Assembly: GCA_944385395.1 (NCBI GenBank)
Contig: CALWXA010000035.1
Span: 1-41,080 of the forward strand
Direction: 5' to 3'
Length of the DNA stretch: 41,080 bases
Source of the DNA: an uncultured Oscillospiraceae bacterium
GTDB taxonomy: Bacteria > Bacillota > Clostridia > Oscillospirales > Oscillospiraceae
Shown here: positions 21,608 to 29,722 of the stretch, piece by piece
Layout of the letters: each line of letters starts with the position of its first letter
How positions within the stretch are numbered: position 1 is the stretch's first letter
Position numbers and translations under genes: made by a program
Notes under the pieces: model-generated
What the model saw: only the letters and a program-made list of their open reading frames with translations
Databases searched by the model: none
What the model was told of the DNA's origin: nothing

Positions 21608-21636
21608 TTGACTTTCTGTCATACGATAAATATAAT
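21608..21636 (+). promoter_or_regulatory. sigma-A promoter of the RHH-spoU-dprA-topA block
   Basis: TTGACT at 21608-21613, 17-bp spacer, perfect TATAAT at 21631-21636; the start codon of the first gene is 25 bases later. Confidence 0.88.
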
Positions 21637-21661
21637 AGGCACACACGGAGGTGGCAGGAAG

Positions 21662-21829
21662 ATGAAAATGGGCAGACCCAAAGCGGACAACGCAAAGCGG
21701 AAGGCCGTCACCGTCCGGCTGTCCGAGAGTACATATAATCGTCTGGCGGCCCATGCCGCCCAGCGCAAGGCCACTATGACGGATGTGGTACTGCGCAGTC
21801 TGGAAGAATATCTGGCCAGACAGAAGTAA
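21662..21829 (+). CDS. small ribbon-helix-helix DNA-binding protein
   Basis: A 55-residue protein of the Arc/CopG/MetJ ribbon-helix-helix type. A basic N-terminal arm (GRPKADNAKRKA) leads into the DNA-contacting strand VTVRLSES, helix YNRLAAHAAQRK and helix MTDVVLRSLEEYLARQ. Such proteins dimerise and bind palindromic operators. It has no toxin partner beside it, so it is not clearly an antitoxin. GGAGGTGGCAGGAAG precedes ATG at 21662; a longer frame from 21608 is inside the promoter. It is the first gene of a plus-strand block, and autorepression of its consensus promoter is a reasonable guess. Confidence 0.85.
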   Translation: MKMGRPKADNAKRKAVTVRLSESTYNRLAAHAAQRKATMTDVVLRSLEEYLARQK

Positions 21830-21850
21830 GAAGAGGAAGGAGGCAGCGCC

Positions 21851-22606
21851 ATGACAGAGATCACCAGCCGTACCAATCCGCGCCTGGTCCATATCAGGAA
21901 GCTGGCAGGCTCTGCCGGGCTGCGGCGCAGCAGCGGAACCTTTTTGTGCGACAGCCGCAAGCTGCTTTCCGAGGCCATACAGGCAGGATGGGAGATTGTG
22001 CAGGTGGTCAGCACCCATGAGGTGACTTTGCCGCCGCTGCCTGCGGGTACGGAGGAGATCCGGGTACCCCGGGATGTGATGGAATCCATTTCCCCCATGA
22101 AGACCCCCCAGGGGGTATTGTGCATCTGCCGTCTGCCGGATCAGACCCTGCCCCGGCAGCTGACGGGGCAGCGCTACGTGGTGCTGGATGGGGTGCAGGA
22201 TCCCGGGAATGTGGGCACCGTACTGCGTACGGCGGATGCTTTTGGCTGCAGCGGTCTGATTTTGCTGCCGGGCTGCGCCGATCCCTTTGGACCCAAAACC
22301 GTGCGGGCCTCCATGGGGGCGGTGTTCCGCTGCCCGGTGTGGACCGCCGGACCGGAGGAGCTGGAAAGGACCCTGGAAAAAAGCGGGATCCCGCTGTATG
22401 GCGCCGCCCTGCGGCAGGACACACTGGATGTGCGGCAGGTGGATCTCAAGCGTGGGGCCCTGGCCATCGGCAGTGAGGGACGGGGCTTGTCGGAAGATGT
22501 GCTGCGCCGCTGCCACGCCACCATCCGGATCCCCATGGAACCCAAATGCGAATCCCTGAATGCGGCGGTTGCCGCCGCCATACTGCTGTGGGAGGCATAT
22601 CGCTGA
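21851..22606 (+). CDS. SpoU/TrmH-family RNA 2'-O-methyltransferase
   Basis: A 251-residue SPOUT-class methyltransferase. An N-terminal L30e-like substrate-binding part (about 1-95) begins ITSRTNPRLVHIRKLAGSAGLR, typical of rRNA ribose methylases. The trefoil-knot catalytic domain has the three SpoU motifs: motif 1 LDGVQDPGNVGTVLRTADAFG (here LDGVQDPGNVGTVLRT), motif 2 ALAIGSEGRGLS, motif 3 RIPMEPKCESLNAAVAAAI. It should transfer a methyl group from S-adenosylmethionine to a ribose in rRNA or tRNA; RlmB-like action on 23S rRNA is likely but not certain. AGGAAGGAGG precedes the start, and dprA begins 11 bases after its stop. Confidence 0.93.
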   Translation: MTEITSRTNPRLVHIRKLAGSAGLRRSSGTFLCDSRKLLSEAIQAGWEIVQVVSTHEVTLPPLPAGTEEIRVPRDVMESISPMKTPQGVLCICRLPDQTLPRQLTGQRYVVLDGVQDPGNVGTVLRTADAFGCSGLILLPGCADPFGPKTVRASMGAVFRCPVWTAGPEELERTLEKSGIPLYGAALRQDTLDVRQVDLKRGALAIGSEGRGLSEDVLRRCHATIRIPMEPKCESLNAAVAAAILLWEAYR

Positions 22607-22617
22607 AAGGAGGCGCC

Positions 22618-23817
22618 ATGTCGGCTTTGAAATATTGGGTCTGGCTGGCGGAAGTGCCGGGCCTGGCCCATGCCAATCGCTGGCAGCTGCTGGCTCATTT
22701 CCACAGCCCTGAGGAGATCTATTGCGCCGACCGGCAGCAGCTGCTGCTGTGTCCCGGCATAACCGAAGCCCAGGCAGACCTGCTGGATAAGCGGGATCTG
22801 GACCAGGCGGAGGAGATCCTCAGCCGCTGTGCCCAAAAGGATATTTTCATTGTCACGGCGCAGGATGCTGCCTATCCCCACCGTCTGCGGGAGATCTACG
22901 ATGCTCCCTTGCTGCTGTACGGAAAGGGCTCCATGCCTCTGTTTGATGAAGAGGCGGCCATTGCCGTGGTGGGTACCCGGCACAATACGCCTTACGGACT
23001 TCAGTGTGCCGGAAAGCTGGGCTATCAGCTGGCCCGGCAGGGTGCTGTGGTGGTATCGGGCCTGGCCCACGGCATCGATGCGGCGGCCCATGAAGGGGCG
23101 CTGCGTGCCGGCGGTTTTGTAGCCGGTGTCCTGGGCTGCGGCGTGGATGTGGTGTATCCTGCCAGCAGCCGCAGATTGTATGAAGATGTAGCGGCTGCCG
23201 GTGTGCTGCTGTCGGAGTATCCGCCGGGTACCCGGCCTCTGGGCTGGCATTTTCCCGCCCGGAACCGGATCATCAGCGGCCTGAGCATTGCCGCCGTAGT
23301 GGTGGAAGCGCCCCAGGGCAGCGGTGCACTGATCACCGCCGACCTGGCGCTGCAGCAGGGCAGGGATGTGTTCGCCGTCCCCGGGCCCATTGATGCACCC
23401 GAGAGCTGGGGCTGCAACCGCCTGATCCGGGACGGCGCCGGGCTGGCTGCGGAGGCCTGGGATATTCTGGAGCCCTACTGCGGACGGTTTCCCCATCGCC
23501 TGCACCGGAACTCATCCCCGGTGCCCCACCGGCCTTTTGTCCAGCCGCAGGAGGAAGAACCGGCCGCTGTGGTGGAAGAGGAAGTGCTGCCGCAGGTGCA
23601 GCGTGCAGATTTGTCCCCGGACCAGCAGTGCCTGCTGCAGGCGCTGGAGCGGGAAGGCGGTAAGCTGGCCGATGAGCTGGCGGAGGAGACGGAGCTGGCC
23701 ATCCGGCAGGTGCTCTCGGCGCTGACGCTGCTGGAGATTGACGGCTATGTCCGTCAGGAAGGACCCGGCCGCTTTGTGCGGACCGTGGAGATCATAGACG
23801 GGAAGAAGGAAGGATAG
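22618..23817 (+). CDS. dprA: DNA-processing protein DprA (Smf)
   Basis: A 399-residue protein that loads RecA onto incoming single-stranded DNA. An N-terminal helical region includes helix-hairpin-helix-like LLLCPGITEAQADLLD. The Rossmann-fold DprA domain carries VVGTRHNTPYGLQ, VVSGLAHGIDAAAHEGAL, LGCGVDVVYPASSRRLYE, HFPARNRIISGLS and SGALITADLALQQGRDVFAVPG. A linker rich in Pro/Glu leads to a C-terminal winged helix (LSPDQQCLLQALEREG). AAAGGAGG precedes ATG at 22618. topA follows after one base, a common DprA-TopA arrangement. Its presence fits natural DNA uptake but does not prove competence. Confidence 0.96.
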   Translation: MSALKYWVWLAEVPGLAHANRWQLLAHFHSPEEIYCADRQQLLLCPGITEAQADLLDKRDLDQAEEILSRCAQKDIFIVTAQDAAYPHRLREIYDAPLLLYGKGSMPLFDEEAAIAVVGTRHNTPYGLQCAGKLGYQLARQGAVVVSGLAHGIDAAAHEGALRAGGFVAGVLGCGVDVVYPASSRRLYEDVAAAGVLLSEYPPGTRPLGWHFPARNRIISGLSIAAVVVEAPQGSGALITADLALQQGRDVFAVPGPIDAPESWGCNRLIRDGAGLAAEAWDILEPYCGRFPHRLHRNSSPVPHRPFVQPQEEEPAAVVEEEVLPQVQRADLSPDQQCLLQALEREGGKLADELAEETELAIRQVLSALTLLEIDGYVRQEGPGRFVRTVEIIDGKKEG

Positions 23818-23818
23818 T

Positions 23819-26122
23819 ATGACGAAAAAGGCTGCAAAAGACCTGGTGATCGTGGAGTCCCCGGCCAAGGCAAAGACCATCGGCAAATATCTGGGGAAGG
23901 ATTACGAGGTCAAGGCCTGTATGGGACATCTCCGTGACCTGCCCAAAAGCGTGATGGGCGTGGACGTGGAGCATGATTTTGAACCGAATTATCGGCCTAT
24001 CAAGGGCAAGGAAGATATCATCAAGGACCTGAAAACCTCTGCCAAGAACGCCGGCATCGTATACCTGGCCACCGACCCTGACCGGGAAGGCGAAGCCATC
24101 AGCTGGCACCTCAAGCAGCTGCTGGATCTGGACGATGACAAGGCCCGGCGTGTCACCTTCAACGAGATCACCAACAAGGTGGTCAACGACAGCATCCGCC
24201 ATCCCCGGGCCATTGACCAGGATCTGGTGGATGCCCAGCAGGCCCGTCGGATTCTGGACCGGATCGTGGGCTATCAGCTCTCGCCGCTGCTGTGGAAGAA
24301 GATCCGCCGTGGTCTTTCCGCCGGACGGGTCCAGTCCGTGGCCATGCGATTGGTGGCGGACCGGGAAAAGGAGATCAAGGATTTTGTGCCCCAGGAATAC
24401 TGGTCTTTGGACGCTCTGCTGCAGAAGGACGGCGGCGCAGCGTTCAAGGCCCATTACTACGGCCGGGACGGCAAAAAGTATGAGCCCGCTTCCGCCGATG
24501 AGGTGGAGGCCCTGCGCCAGCAGCTTTTGACCCTGCCCTTCGCCGTTAAATCGGTGAAACGGGCTGACAAGCAGCGTTCCCCCTCGCCTCCCTTTACCAC
24601 CTCTACCCTGCAGCAGGAGGCCAGCCGGAAGCTGAACATGACCCCCCGGCGCACCATGGCCATCGCCCAGCAGCTCTATGAGGGCGTGGACCTCACCGAT
24701 CAGGGCACCGTGGGTCTCATCACCTATATGCGTACCGACTCGCTGCGGATCTCCGACGAGGCCCAGCAGGCCGCCCGGCAGATGATCGACAGCCGTTACG
24801 GTCAGGCCTACCGGCCCGACACCTACCGGCAGTACAAGACCAAGGCCGGCGCCCAGGATGCCCACGAAGCCATCCGGCCCAGCGACGTGACTTTGACGCC
24901 GGAAGTGGTGAAGGGGGATCTGACGTCGGAGCAGTACCGGCTCTACCGCCTGATCTGGAGCCGCTTCCTGGCCAGCCAGATGTCCAATGCGGTGTACGAC
25001 AGCGTCAGCGTGGAGATCGCCGCCGGGGAGCATGCCTTCCGCTGCAGTGCCAGCCAGCTGAAGTTTTCCGGCTATACCGCCGTCTATGAGGAGAGCCGGG
25101 ACGACGAGAAGGAGGAGAAGGAGCCCACCCTGCCGCCTCTGGAGGAGGGGGAAGCCCTGACGCTCCAGGATCTCCAGGGACAGCAGCACTTCACCCAGCC
25201 CCCCGCCCGGTATACCGACGCCACCCTGATCCGCACCATGGAGGAAAACGGCATCGGCCGTCCTTCCACCTATGCCCCCACGGTATCCACCATTCTGGAC
25301 CGTGAGTATGTGGTGAAAGAGGGCAAGTACCTGCGCATTACACCCCTGGGCCAGGTGGTGACGGACCTGATGTGCCAGCAGTTCAAGGACATCGTGGATG
25401 TAAAGTTCACCGCCCGTATGGAGCAGGAACTGGACGAAGTGGAGTCCGGCGACAAGAAATGGAAGGAACTGCTGGGCGAATTCTATGGCGATTTCGCTTC
25501 CAATCTGGCCCGTGTGGAGAAAGAGATGGACGGCGTCTATCTCAAGGTACCCGATGAGGTCAGCGAGGAAAAATGCGACCTGTGCGGCCGGAATATGGTC
25601 ATCAAGTCCGGCCGGTTCGGCCGCTTCCTGGCCTGCCCCGGGTATCCCGAGTGCAAGTTCACCAAGCCTTTGGTGGTGGAGATGCCCGGCCGCTGCCCCA
25701 AGTGCGGCGGACGGATCCTGAAAAAGACCTCCCGCAACGGCTATACCTACTACGGGTGCGAGAAGTTCCCCACCTGCGATTTCATGACCTGGGATGTGCC
25801 GGTGAAGGAAGACTGCCCGGTGTGCGGCCAGACCATGTTCAAAAAGTCCGGCCGGGGCTTCAAGAAGCCCTTCTGCATCAATCCCGCCTGCAGCAATTTC
25901 CTGCCGGAGGACCAGCGTGGCTATCCCCGGAAAAAGACGGCGGAAACCAGTGACGCCTCTGCGGCGGAGGAGAAGTCTGAGACCAAAAAGGCAGAGACCA
26001 AGAAGGCGGCGCCCAAGAAGACCGCCAAGACCACTGCCAAAAAGACTACCAAGAAGGCGGCCACCGGCAAGACGGCTGCCAAAAAGACCACCAAGAAGAA
26101 AGAGACAGAGGAAGAAGCATGA
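23819..26122 (+). CDS. topA: DNA topoisomerase I
   Basis: A 767-residue type IA topoisomerase that relaxes negative supercoils through a 5'-phosphotyrosine. The TOPRIM domain starts LVIVESPAKAKTIGKYLG, with acidic residues in LATDPDREGEAISW binding magnesium. The catalytic tyrosine is Tyr303 in GLITYMRTDSLRIS. ARFTA-like EENGIGRPSTYAPT is in place. After about residue 585 come three four-cysteine zinc ribbons (CDLCGRN...; CPKCGGR...; CPVCGQT...). The last ~60 residues form a Lys/Ala/Thr-rich tail (for example KKTAKTTAKKTTKKAATGK) that looks like histone H1 and should bind DNA without sequence preference. The TGA overlaps the trmFO start by ATGA. Confidence 0.97.
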   Translation: MTKKAAKDLVIVESPAKAKTIGKYLGKDYEVKACMGHLRDLPKSVMGVDVEHDFEPNYRPIKGKEDIIKDLKTSAKNAGIVYLATDPDREGEAISWHLKQLLDLDDDKARRVTFNEITNKVVNDSIRHPRAIDQDLVDAQQARRILDRIVGYQLSPLLWKKIRRGLSAGRVQSVAMRLVADREKEIKDFVPQEYWSLDALLQKDGGAAFKAHYYGRDGKKYEPASADEVEALRQQLLTLPFAVKSVKRADKQRSPSPPFTTSTLQQEASRKLNMTPRRTMAIAQQLYEGVDLTDQGTVGLITYMRTDSLRISDEAQQAARQMIDSRYGQAYRPDTYRQYKTKAGAQDAHEAIRPSDVTLTPEVVKGDLTSEQYRLYRLIWSRFLASQMSNAVYDSVSVEIAAGEHAFRCSASQLKFSGYTAVYEESRDDEKEEKEPTLPPLEEGEALTLQDLQGQQHFTQPPARYTDATLIRTMEENGIGRPSTYAPTVSTILDREYVVKEGKYLRITPLGQVVTDLMCQQFKDIVDVKFTARMEQELDEVESGDKKWKELLGEFYGDFASNLARVEKEMDGVYLKVPDEVSEEKCDLCGRNMVIKSGRFGRFLACPGYPECKFTKPLVVEMPGRCPKCGGRILKKTSRNGYTYYGCEKFPTCDFMTWDVPVKEDCPVCGQTMFKKSGRGFKKPFCINPACSNFLPEDQRGYPRKKTAETSDASAAEEKSETKKAETKKAAPKKTAKTTAKKTTKKAATGKTAAKKTTKKKETEEEA

Positions 26123-27426
26123 GAGTAACGGTGATCGGCGCCGGACTGGCAGGCTGTGAAGCGGCCTGGCAGCTGGCGCAGCGGGGCGTGGAGGTGACGC
26201 TCCGGGAAATGAAGCCGGAAAAGAGGATCCCGGCCCACGAGACGGACTATTTTGCCGAGCTGTGCTGCTCCAATTCCCTGCGGTCCGACCAGCTGGAAAA
26301 TGCGGTGGGCCTTTTGAAAGAGGAGCTGCGGCGTCTGGGGAGCCTGATCATCCGCTGCGCCGACGTCACCCGTGTCCCCGCCGGGGGCGCCCTGGCGGTG
26401 GATCGCCACGGCTTTGCCCGGATGGTGACGGAGTCCATCGCCCATCATCCTTTGATCACGGTGGTGCCGGGTGAGGTGACGGAGATCCCGGAAGGGGAGG
26501 TGCTCATCGCCTCCGGTCCCCTGACCTCCGACGCCCTGGCCCAGGCCATCGCTCCGCTGCTGGGGGAGGAGGCTACGCTGAATTTCTACGACGCCGCCGC
26601 CCCGCTGGTGAGCTTTGAGAGCGTGGATATGGACAGCGCCTATTTTGCCTCCCGGTACGATAAGGGCACCCCGGACTATATCAACTGCCCCATGAGCCGG
26701 GAAGAGTATCTGGCTTTCCATGAGGCCCTGGTGTCCGCCCAGGAGGCGGAAGTCCACGGCTTTGAGGATAAACAGGTTTTTGAAGGCTGCATGCCCGTAG
26801 AGGTCATGGCCCGACGGGGGGAGGATACCCTGCGGTACGGCCCCCTGAAACCCAAGGGCCTGCCGGACCCCAAAACCGGACGGGAGCCCTATGCGGTGGT
26901 GCAGCTGCGCAAGGATAATGCCGACGGCACCATCTATAATCTGGTGGGCTTCCAGACCCACCTGCGCTTCCCGGAGCAGAAGCGGGTGTTCTCCATGATC
27001 CCGGCGCTCCATGACGCCCAGTACCTGCGGTATGGGGTGATGCACCGCAACACCTATCTGGATTCCCCCCGGCTGCTGGACCGGTATTACCGCCTGCGCC
27101 GTCTGCCCCGGATTACTTTCGCCGGACAGATGACCGGCGTGGAGGGCTATGTGGAGTCCTGCGCCTCCGGCTTCCTGGCGGGGCTGGAACTGGCCCGGCG
27201 GCTCCGTGGCCTGCCGCCTGTGGATTTCCCTCAGGAGACCGCCATCGGCGCACTGGGCCTGTACGTCAGCAATGAGACTGTGGGCTCGTTCCAGCCCATG
27301 AACATCAATTTCGGCATTATGCCGCCTTTGGGCCACAAGGTCAAGGGCAAACGCAATAAAAATGCAGAGCTGTCCGCCCGCTCCCTGGCGCTGGTGGATG
27401 GGCTGCGGGAGGAGGCAGCAAAATGA
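26119..27426 (+). CDS. trmFO: methylenetetrahydrofolate-tRNA-(uracil-5-)-methyltransferase
   Basis: A 435-residue FAD protein that makes ribothymidine-54 in tRNA using methylene-tetrahydrofolate. The N-terminal Rossmann motif is VIGAGLAGCEAAWQLAQRG. The catalytic-cysteine region is AELCCSNSLRSDQ, and the second conserved cysteine is in FEGCMPVEVMARRG. The C-terminal FAD contact is FAGQMTGVEGYVESCASG, and SNETVGSFQPMNINFGIMPP is the family tail signature. It overlaps topA by four bases (ATGA) and plsX by four bases at its end, so the three are translationally coupled. Confidence 0.97.
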   Translation: MRVTVIGAGLAGCEAAWQLAQRGVEVTLREMKPEKRIPAHETDYFAELCCSNSLRSDQLENAVGLLKEELRRLGSLIIRCADVTRVPAGGALAVDRHGFARMVTESIAHHPLITVVPGEVTEIPEGEVLIASGPLTSDALAQAIAPLLGEEATLNFYDAAAPLVSFESVDMDSAYFASRYDKGTPDYINCPMSREEYLAFHEALVSAQEAEVHGFEDKQVFEGCMPVEVMARRGEDTLRYGPLKPKGLPDPKTGREPYAVVQLRKDNADGTIYNLVGFQTHLRFPEQKRVFSMIPALHDAQYLRYGVMHRNTYLDSPRLLDRYYRLRRLPRITFAGQMTGVEGYVESCASGFLAGLELARRLRGLPPVDFPQETAIGALGLYVSNETVGSFQPMNINFGIMPPLGHKVKGKRNKNAELSARSLALVDGLREEAAK

Positions 27427-28445
27427 AAATCATCATTGACGCCATGGGCGGCGATCATGCGCCGCTGGAGATCGTCAAGGGCGCCCTGGCAGGCCAGAAG
27501 CGCTGGGGCGTGGATATCATCCTCACCGGCGACACTACGGAGATCCTCAAGGCGGTGGAGGCCTGCGGGGAGAAGACCCTGCCCCATGGGGTGGAGATCG
27601 CCCACGCCACGGAGGTGGTGGAGATGAGCGACGATCCCGCCACGGTGTTCCGCCGCAAGAAGAATACCTCCATGGGCCTGGGACTGCAGATGGTGCGGGA
27701 TGGCAAGGGAGATGCCTTTATCTCTGCCGGTTCCACCGGCGCCCTGCTTACCGGCGCTACCCTTATCACCAAGCGCATCCGGGGCATCCGCCGGGCGGCT
27801 ATGGCACCCCTGATCCCCACCAGCACCGGCAAGGCGGTGCTCATCGACTGCGGCGCCAATGCCGAGTGCACCCCGGAATATCTGGTGCAGTTCGCCTATC
27901 TGGGCAGCTTCTATGCCCAGCGCACCCTGGGACTGGACAAGCCCCGGGTGGGCCTTCTGAATATCGGTACCGAGGACGAGAAGGGTACCGACCTCCGACG
28001 TCAGACCCTGGCACTGCTGCGCACGGCGGCGGAGGCGGGACACCTGAACTTCATCGGCAACATTGAGGCCAAGGAGGCCATCAAGGGCGGCTGCGACGTC
28101 ATCGTCACCGATGGGTTCTCCGGCAACATCCTGCTGAAAACCATGGAGGGCGTAGGCTCCATTGCCGGACAGGCGATCTCCGGTATCTTCCGGAAGAACC
28201 TGCTGACCAAGCTGGCGGCGGCTGCGGTGATGCCGGGCCTCAAGAGCTTCAAGGCCATGATGGACCCCAATAAGGTGGGCGGCACCGCCTTCATCGGCAT
28301 TGCCAAGCCCGTCATCAAGGCCCACGGCGCTTCCAATGCCGAGGCCGTGGAAAATGCCGTGGGACAGGCGGTGGCCTTTGCCTCCAGCGGCATCATTGCC
28401 GACATTGAAAGCAACATCCACCTGATGACGATTCACGGGGAATAA
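27423..28445 (+). CDS. plsX: phosphate acyltransferase PlsX
   Basis: A 340-residue enzyme that converts acyl-ACP plus phosphate to acyl phosphate for phosphatidic acid synthesis. Motifs: IIIDAMGGDHAPLEIVKGAL at the N-terminus, SMGLGLQMVRDG, FISAGSTGALL, LIDCGANAECTPEYL, LLNIGTEDEKGT and VTDGFSGNILLKTMEG. It is a peripheral membrane enzyme of the Pta-like fold. Its usual partner PlsY is not in the window. The start overlaps the trmFO stop (ATGA). Downstream, acpP has a separate promoter. Confidence 0.97.
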   Translation: MKIIIDAMGGDHAPLEIVKGALAGQKRWGVDIILTGDTTEILKAVEACGEKTLPHGVEIAHATEVVEMSDDPATVFRRKKNTSMGLGLQMVRDGKGDAFISAGSTGALLTGATLITKRIRGIRRAAMAPLIPTSTGKAVLIDCGANAECTPEYLVQFAYLGSFYAQRTLGLDKPRVGLLNIGTEDEKGTDLRRQTLALLRTAAEAGHLNFIGNIEAKEAIKGGCDVIVTDGFSGNILLKTMEGVGSIAGQAISGIFRKNLLTKLAAAAVMPGLKSFKAMMDPNKVGGTAFIGIAKPVIKAHGASNAEAVENAVGQAVAFASSGIIADIESNIHLMTIHGE

Positions 28446-28458
28446 ATAGAAAAAGGTA

Positions 28459-28487
28459 TTGACAGAGATAACCAATTGCCGTATGAT
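28459..28487 (+). promoter_or_regulatory. sigma-A promoter of acpP
   Basis: Perfect TTGACA at 28459-28464, 17-bp spacer, TATGAT at 28482-28487. It allows stronger transcription of acpP than of the upstream operon. Confidence 0.87.
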
Positions 28488-28522
28488 TTGTCAAGACAAA
28501 GCCGGAAAGGAGGGACTACCGC

Positions 28523-28768
28523 ATGACGATGGAAGCGATTTTCAAAACGATGCAGGACCTGATTGCCGAGCAGTTCGCACTGGACGCCGATGAGATTACC
28601 ATGGAAAGCTCTTTTGCCGATGATCTGGGGGCGGATTCCGTTGACCTGGTGGAGCTGGTTATGGCCATGGAAGAGGAGTTTGATATCGGCGAGATCGATG
28701 AGGAGGAGCTGACGGGCCTGAAGACCGTAGGCGACTGTGTCCGGTTCCTCAACAGCAAATTGAACTGA
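28523..28768 (+). CDS. acpP: acyl carrier protein
   Basis: An 81-residue acidic four-helix carrier. Ser39 in [19 protein letters not shown] accepts the phosphopantetheine arm; Val stands where Leu of the classic DSL motif is, a common variant. It carries growing acyl chains in fatty acid synthesis and supplies acyl-ACP to PlsX next to it. GGAAAGGAGGG lies about nine bases before ATG at 28523; ATG at 28529 is possible but too far from that site. Confidence 0.95.
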   Translation: MTMEAIFKTMQDLIAEQFALDADEITMESSFADDLGADSVDLVELVMAMEEEFDIGEIDEEELTGLKTVGDCVRFLNSKLN

Positions 28769-28783
28769 TTGCAGCTGAAAAAA

Positions 28784-28818
28784 GAGGCCCCGCCCGTTAT
28801 GTGCGGGGTTTCCTTTTT
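28784..28818 (+). terminator. intrinsic terminator after acpP
   Basis: GAGGCCCCGC (28784-28793) pairs with GCGGGGTTTC (28803-28812) using two G-U pairs; a T-rich tail follows. An A-run on the 5' side can lengthen the stem. Confidence 0.78.
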
Positions 28819-28842
28819 CCGCTGCCGTAGGGAGGTGCGCAC

Positions 28843-29526
28843 ATGAAAACCTTAGAGGACAAGCTGGGCTACGCCTTTACCCGCAAGGAGCTGCTGGAGG
28901 CTGCCCTGTACCACAGCTCCTATGCCAACGAGCACCGGGGCAGCGGCATCCAGAGCAATGAGCGCCTGGAATTCCTGGGGGACGCCGTGCTGGGCCTGGT
29001 GACGGCGGATTATCTTTACCGCAAGCATCCCCATCTCCCGGAAGGTGACCTGACCCGGATCCGGGCGGCCCTGGTGTGCGAGGAGAGCCTGCATGAAGCG
29101 GCCCAGAGCCTGGGGCTGGGTGAATACCTGCACCTGGGCCGTGGCGAGGAAAGCGGCGGCGGCCGGCGCCGGCCCTCCATCCTGGCCGACGCCATGGAGT
29201 CTGTGTTTGCAGCCGTGTATCTGGACGGCGGTATGGAACAGGCCCGGGCCATCATCCACCGGGTATTGCTGGACCGGGAACAGGAAGAGGTGGTGGAGGA
29301 ACGCCGCCGTGACTATAAGACGGAACTGCAGGAGCTGGTGCAGCGCCGCAGCGACCAGGTGCTGCGCTACCGCATGGTGGGCTCCGACGGACCGGACCAC
29401 GCCAAGGTCTTTGAGGCCTGCGTTACCATCAACGATACGGTGGTAGGTACCGGCACCGGCCACAGCAAAAAGGAGGCCGAGCAGTTTGCTGCCCGCAGCG
29501 CCCTGGAAAAACTCAGCAAGAAATAA
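28843..29526 (+). CDS. rnc: ribonuclease III
   Basis: A 227-residue double-strand-specific endoribonuclease for rRNA and mRNA processing. The catalytic signature NERLEFLGDAVLGLV is at about 39-53, with Glu and Asp residues binding magnesium. LADAMESVFAAVYLDGG holds the second acidic pair. The C-terminal dsRNA-binding domain (about 155-227) begins DYKTELQELVQRR and ends GTGHSKKEAEQFAARSALEKL. GGAGGTGCGCAC precedes the start. It has its own terminator, and ACP-RNase III order is common in Firmicutes. Confidence 0.97.
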   Translation: MKTLEDKLGYAFTRKELLEAALYHSSYANEHRGSGIQSNERLEFLGDAVLGLVTADYLYRKHPHLPEGDLTRIRAALVCEESLHEAAQSLGLGEYLHLGRGEESGGGRRRPSILADAMESVFAAVYLDGGMEQARAIIHRVLLDREQEEVVEERRRDYKTELQELVQRRSDQVLRYRMVGSDGPDHAKVFEACVTINDTVVGTGTGHSKKEAEQFAARSALEKLSKK

Positions 29527-29532
29527 TGTTTG

Positions 29533-29571
29533 ATCGGGCCGTTCCCGCTGGAAACGGCCCGATGTTTTTTC
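29533..29571 (+). terminator. intrinsic terminator after rnc
   Basis: ATCGGGCCGTT (29533-29543) pairs with AACGGCCCGAT (29553-29563), then G and six T. Confidence 0.9.
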
Positions 29572-29619
29572 TTGGGTCATACCTTGCGGCAACAAAGGGT
29601 GGTATTTTTACGCCGGTTA

Positions 29620-29628
29620 TGGTATACT
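29620..29628 (+). promoter_or_regulatory. extended -10 promoter of uppP
   Basis: TGG followed by TATACT (hexamer 29623-29628) forms an extended -10; no good -35 is seen. The leader of about 90 bases contains an interrupted hairpin CCTGT-ATTCC / GGAAT-ACAGG at about 29663-29691. Confidence 0.6.
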
Positions 29629-29722
29629 CATCATGTTTGAGAGAGAAAAGTAACAGTACGTCCTGTGATATTCCGACGGAATTCTACAGGAAGTAATCTG
29701 ATTTGACGGAGGTTATGGGAAT

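Noticed and set aside
25981-26110. Short tandem DNA repeat near the end of topA
   Set aside because: The repeated AAG/ACC triplets are explained by the Lys/Thr/Ala-rich protein tail.
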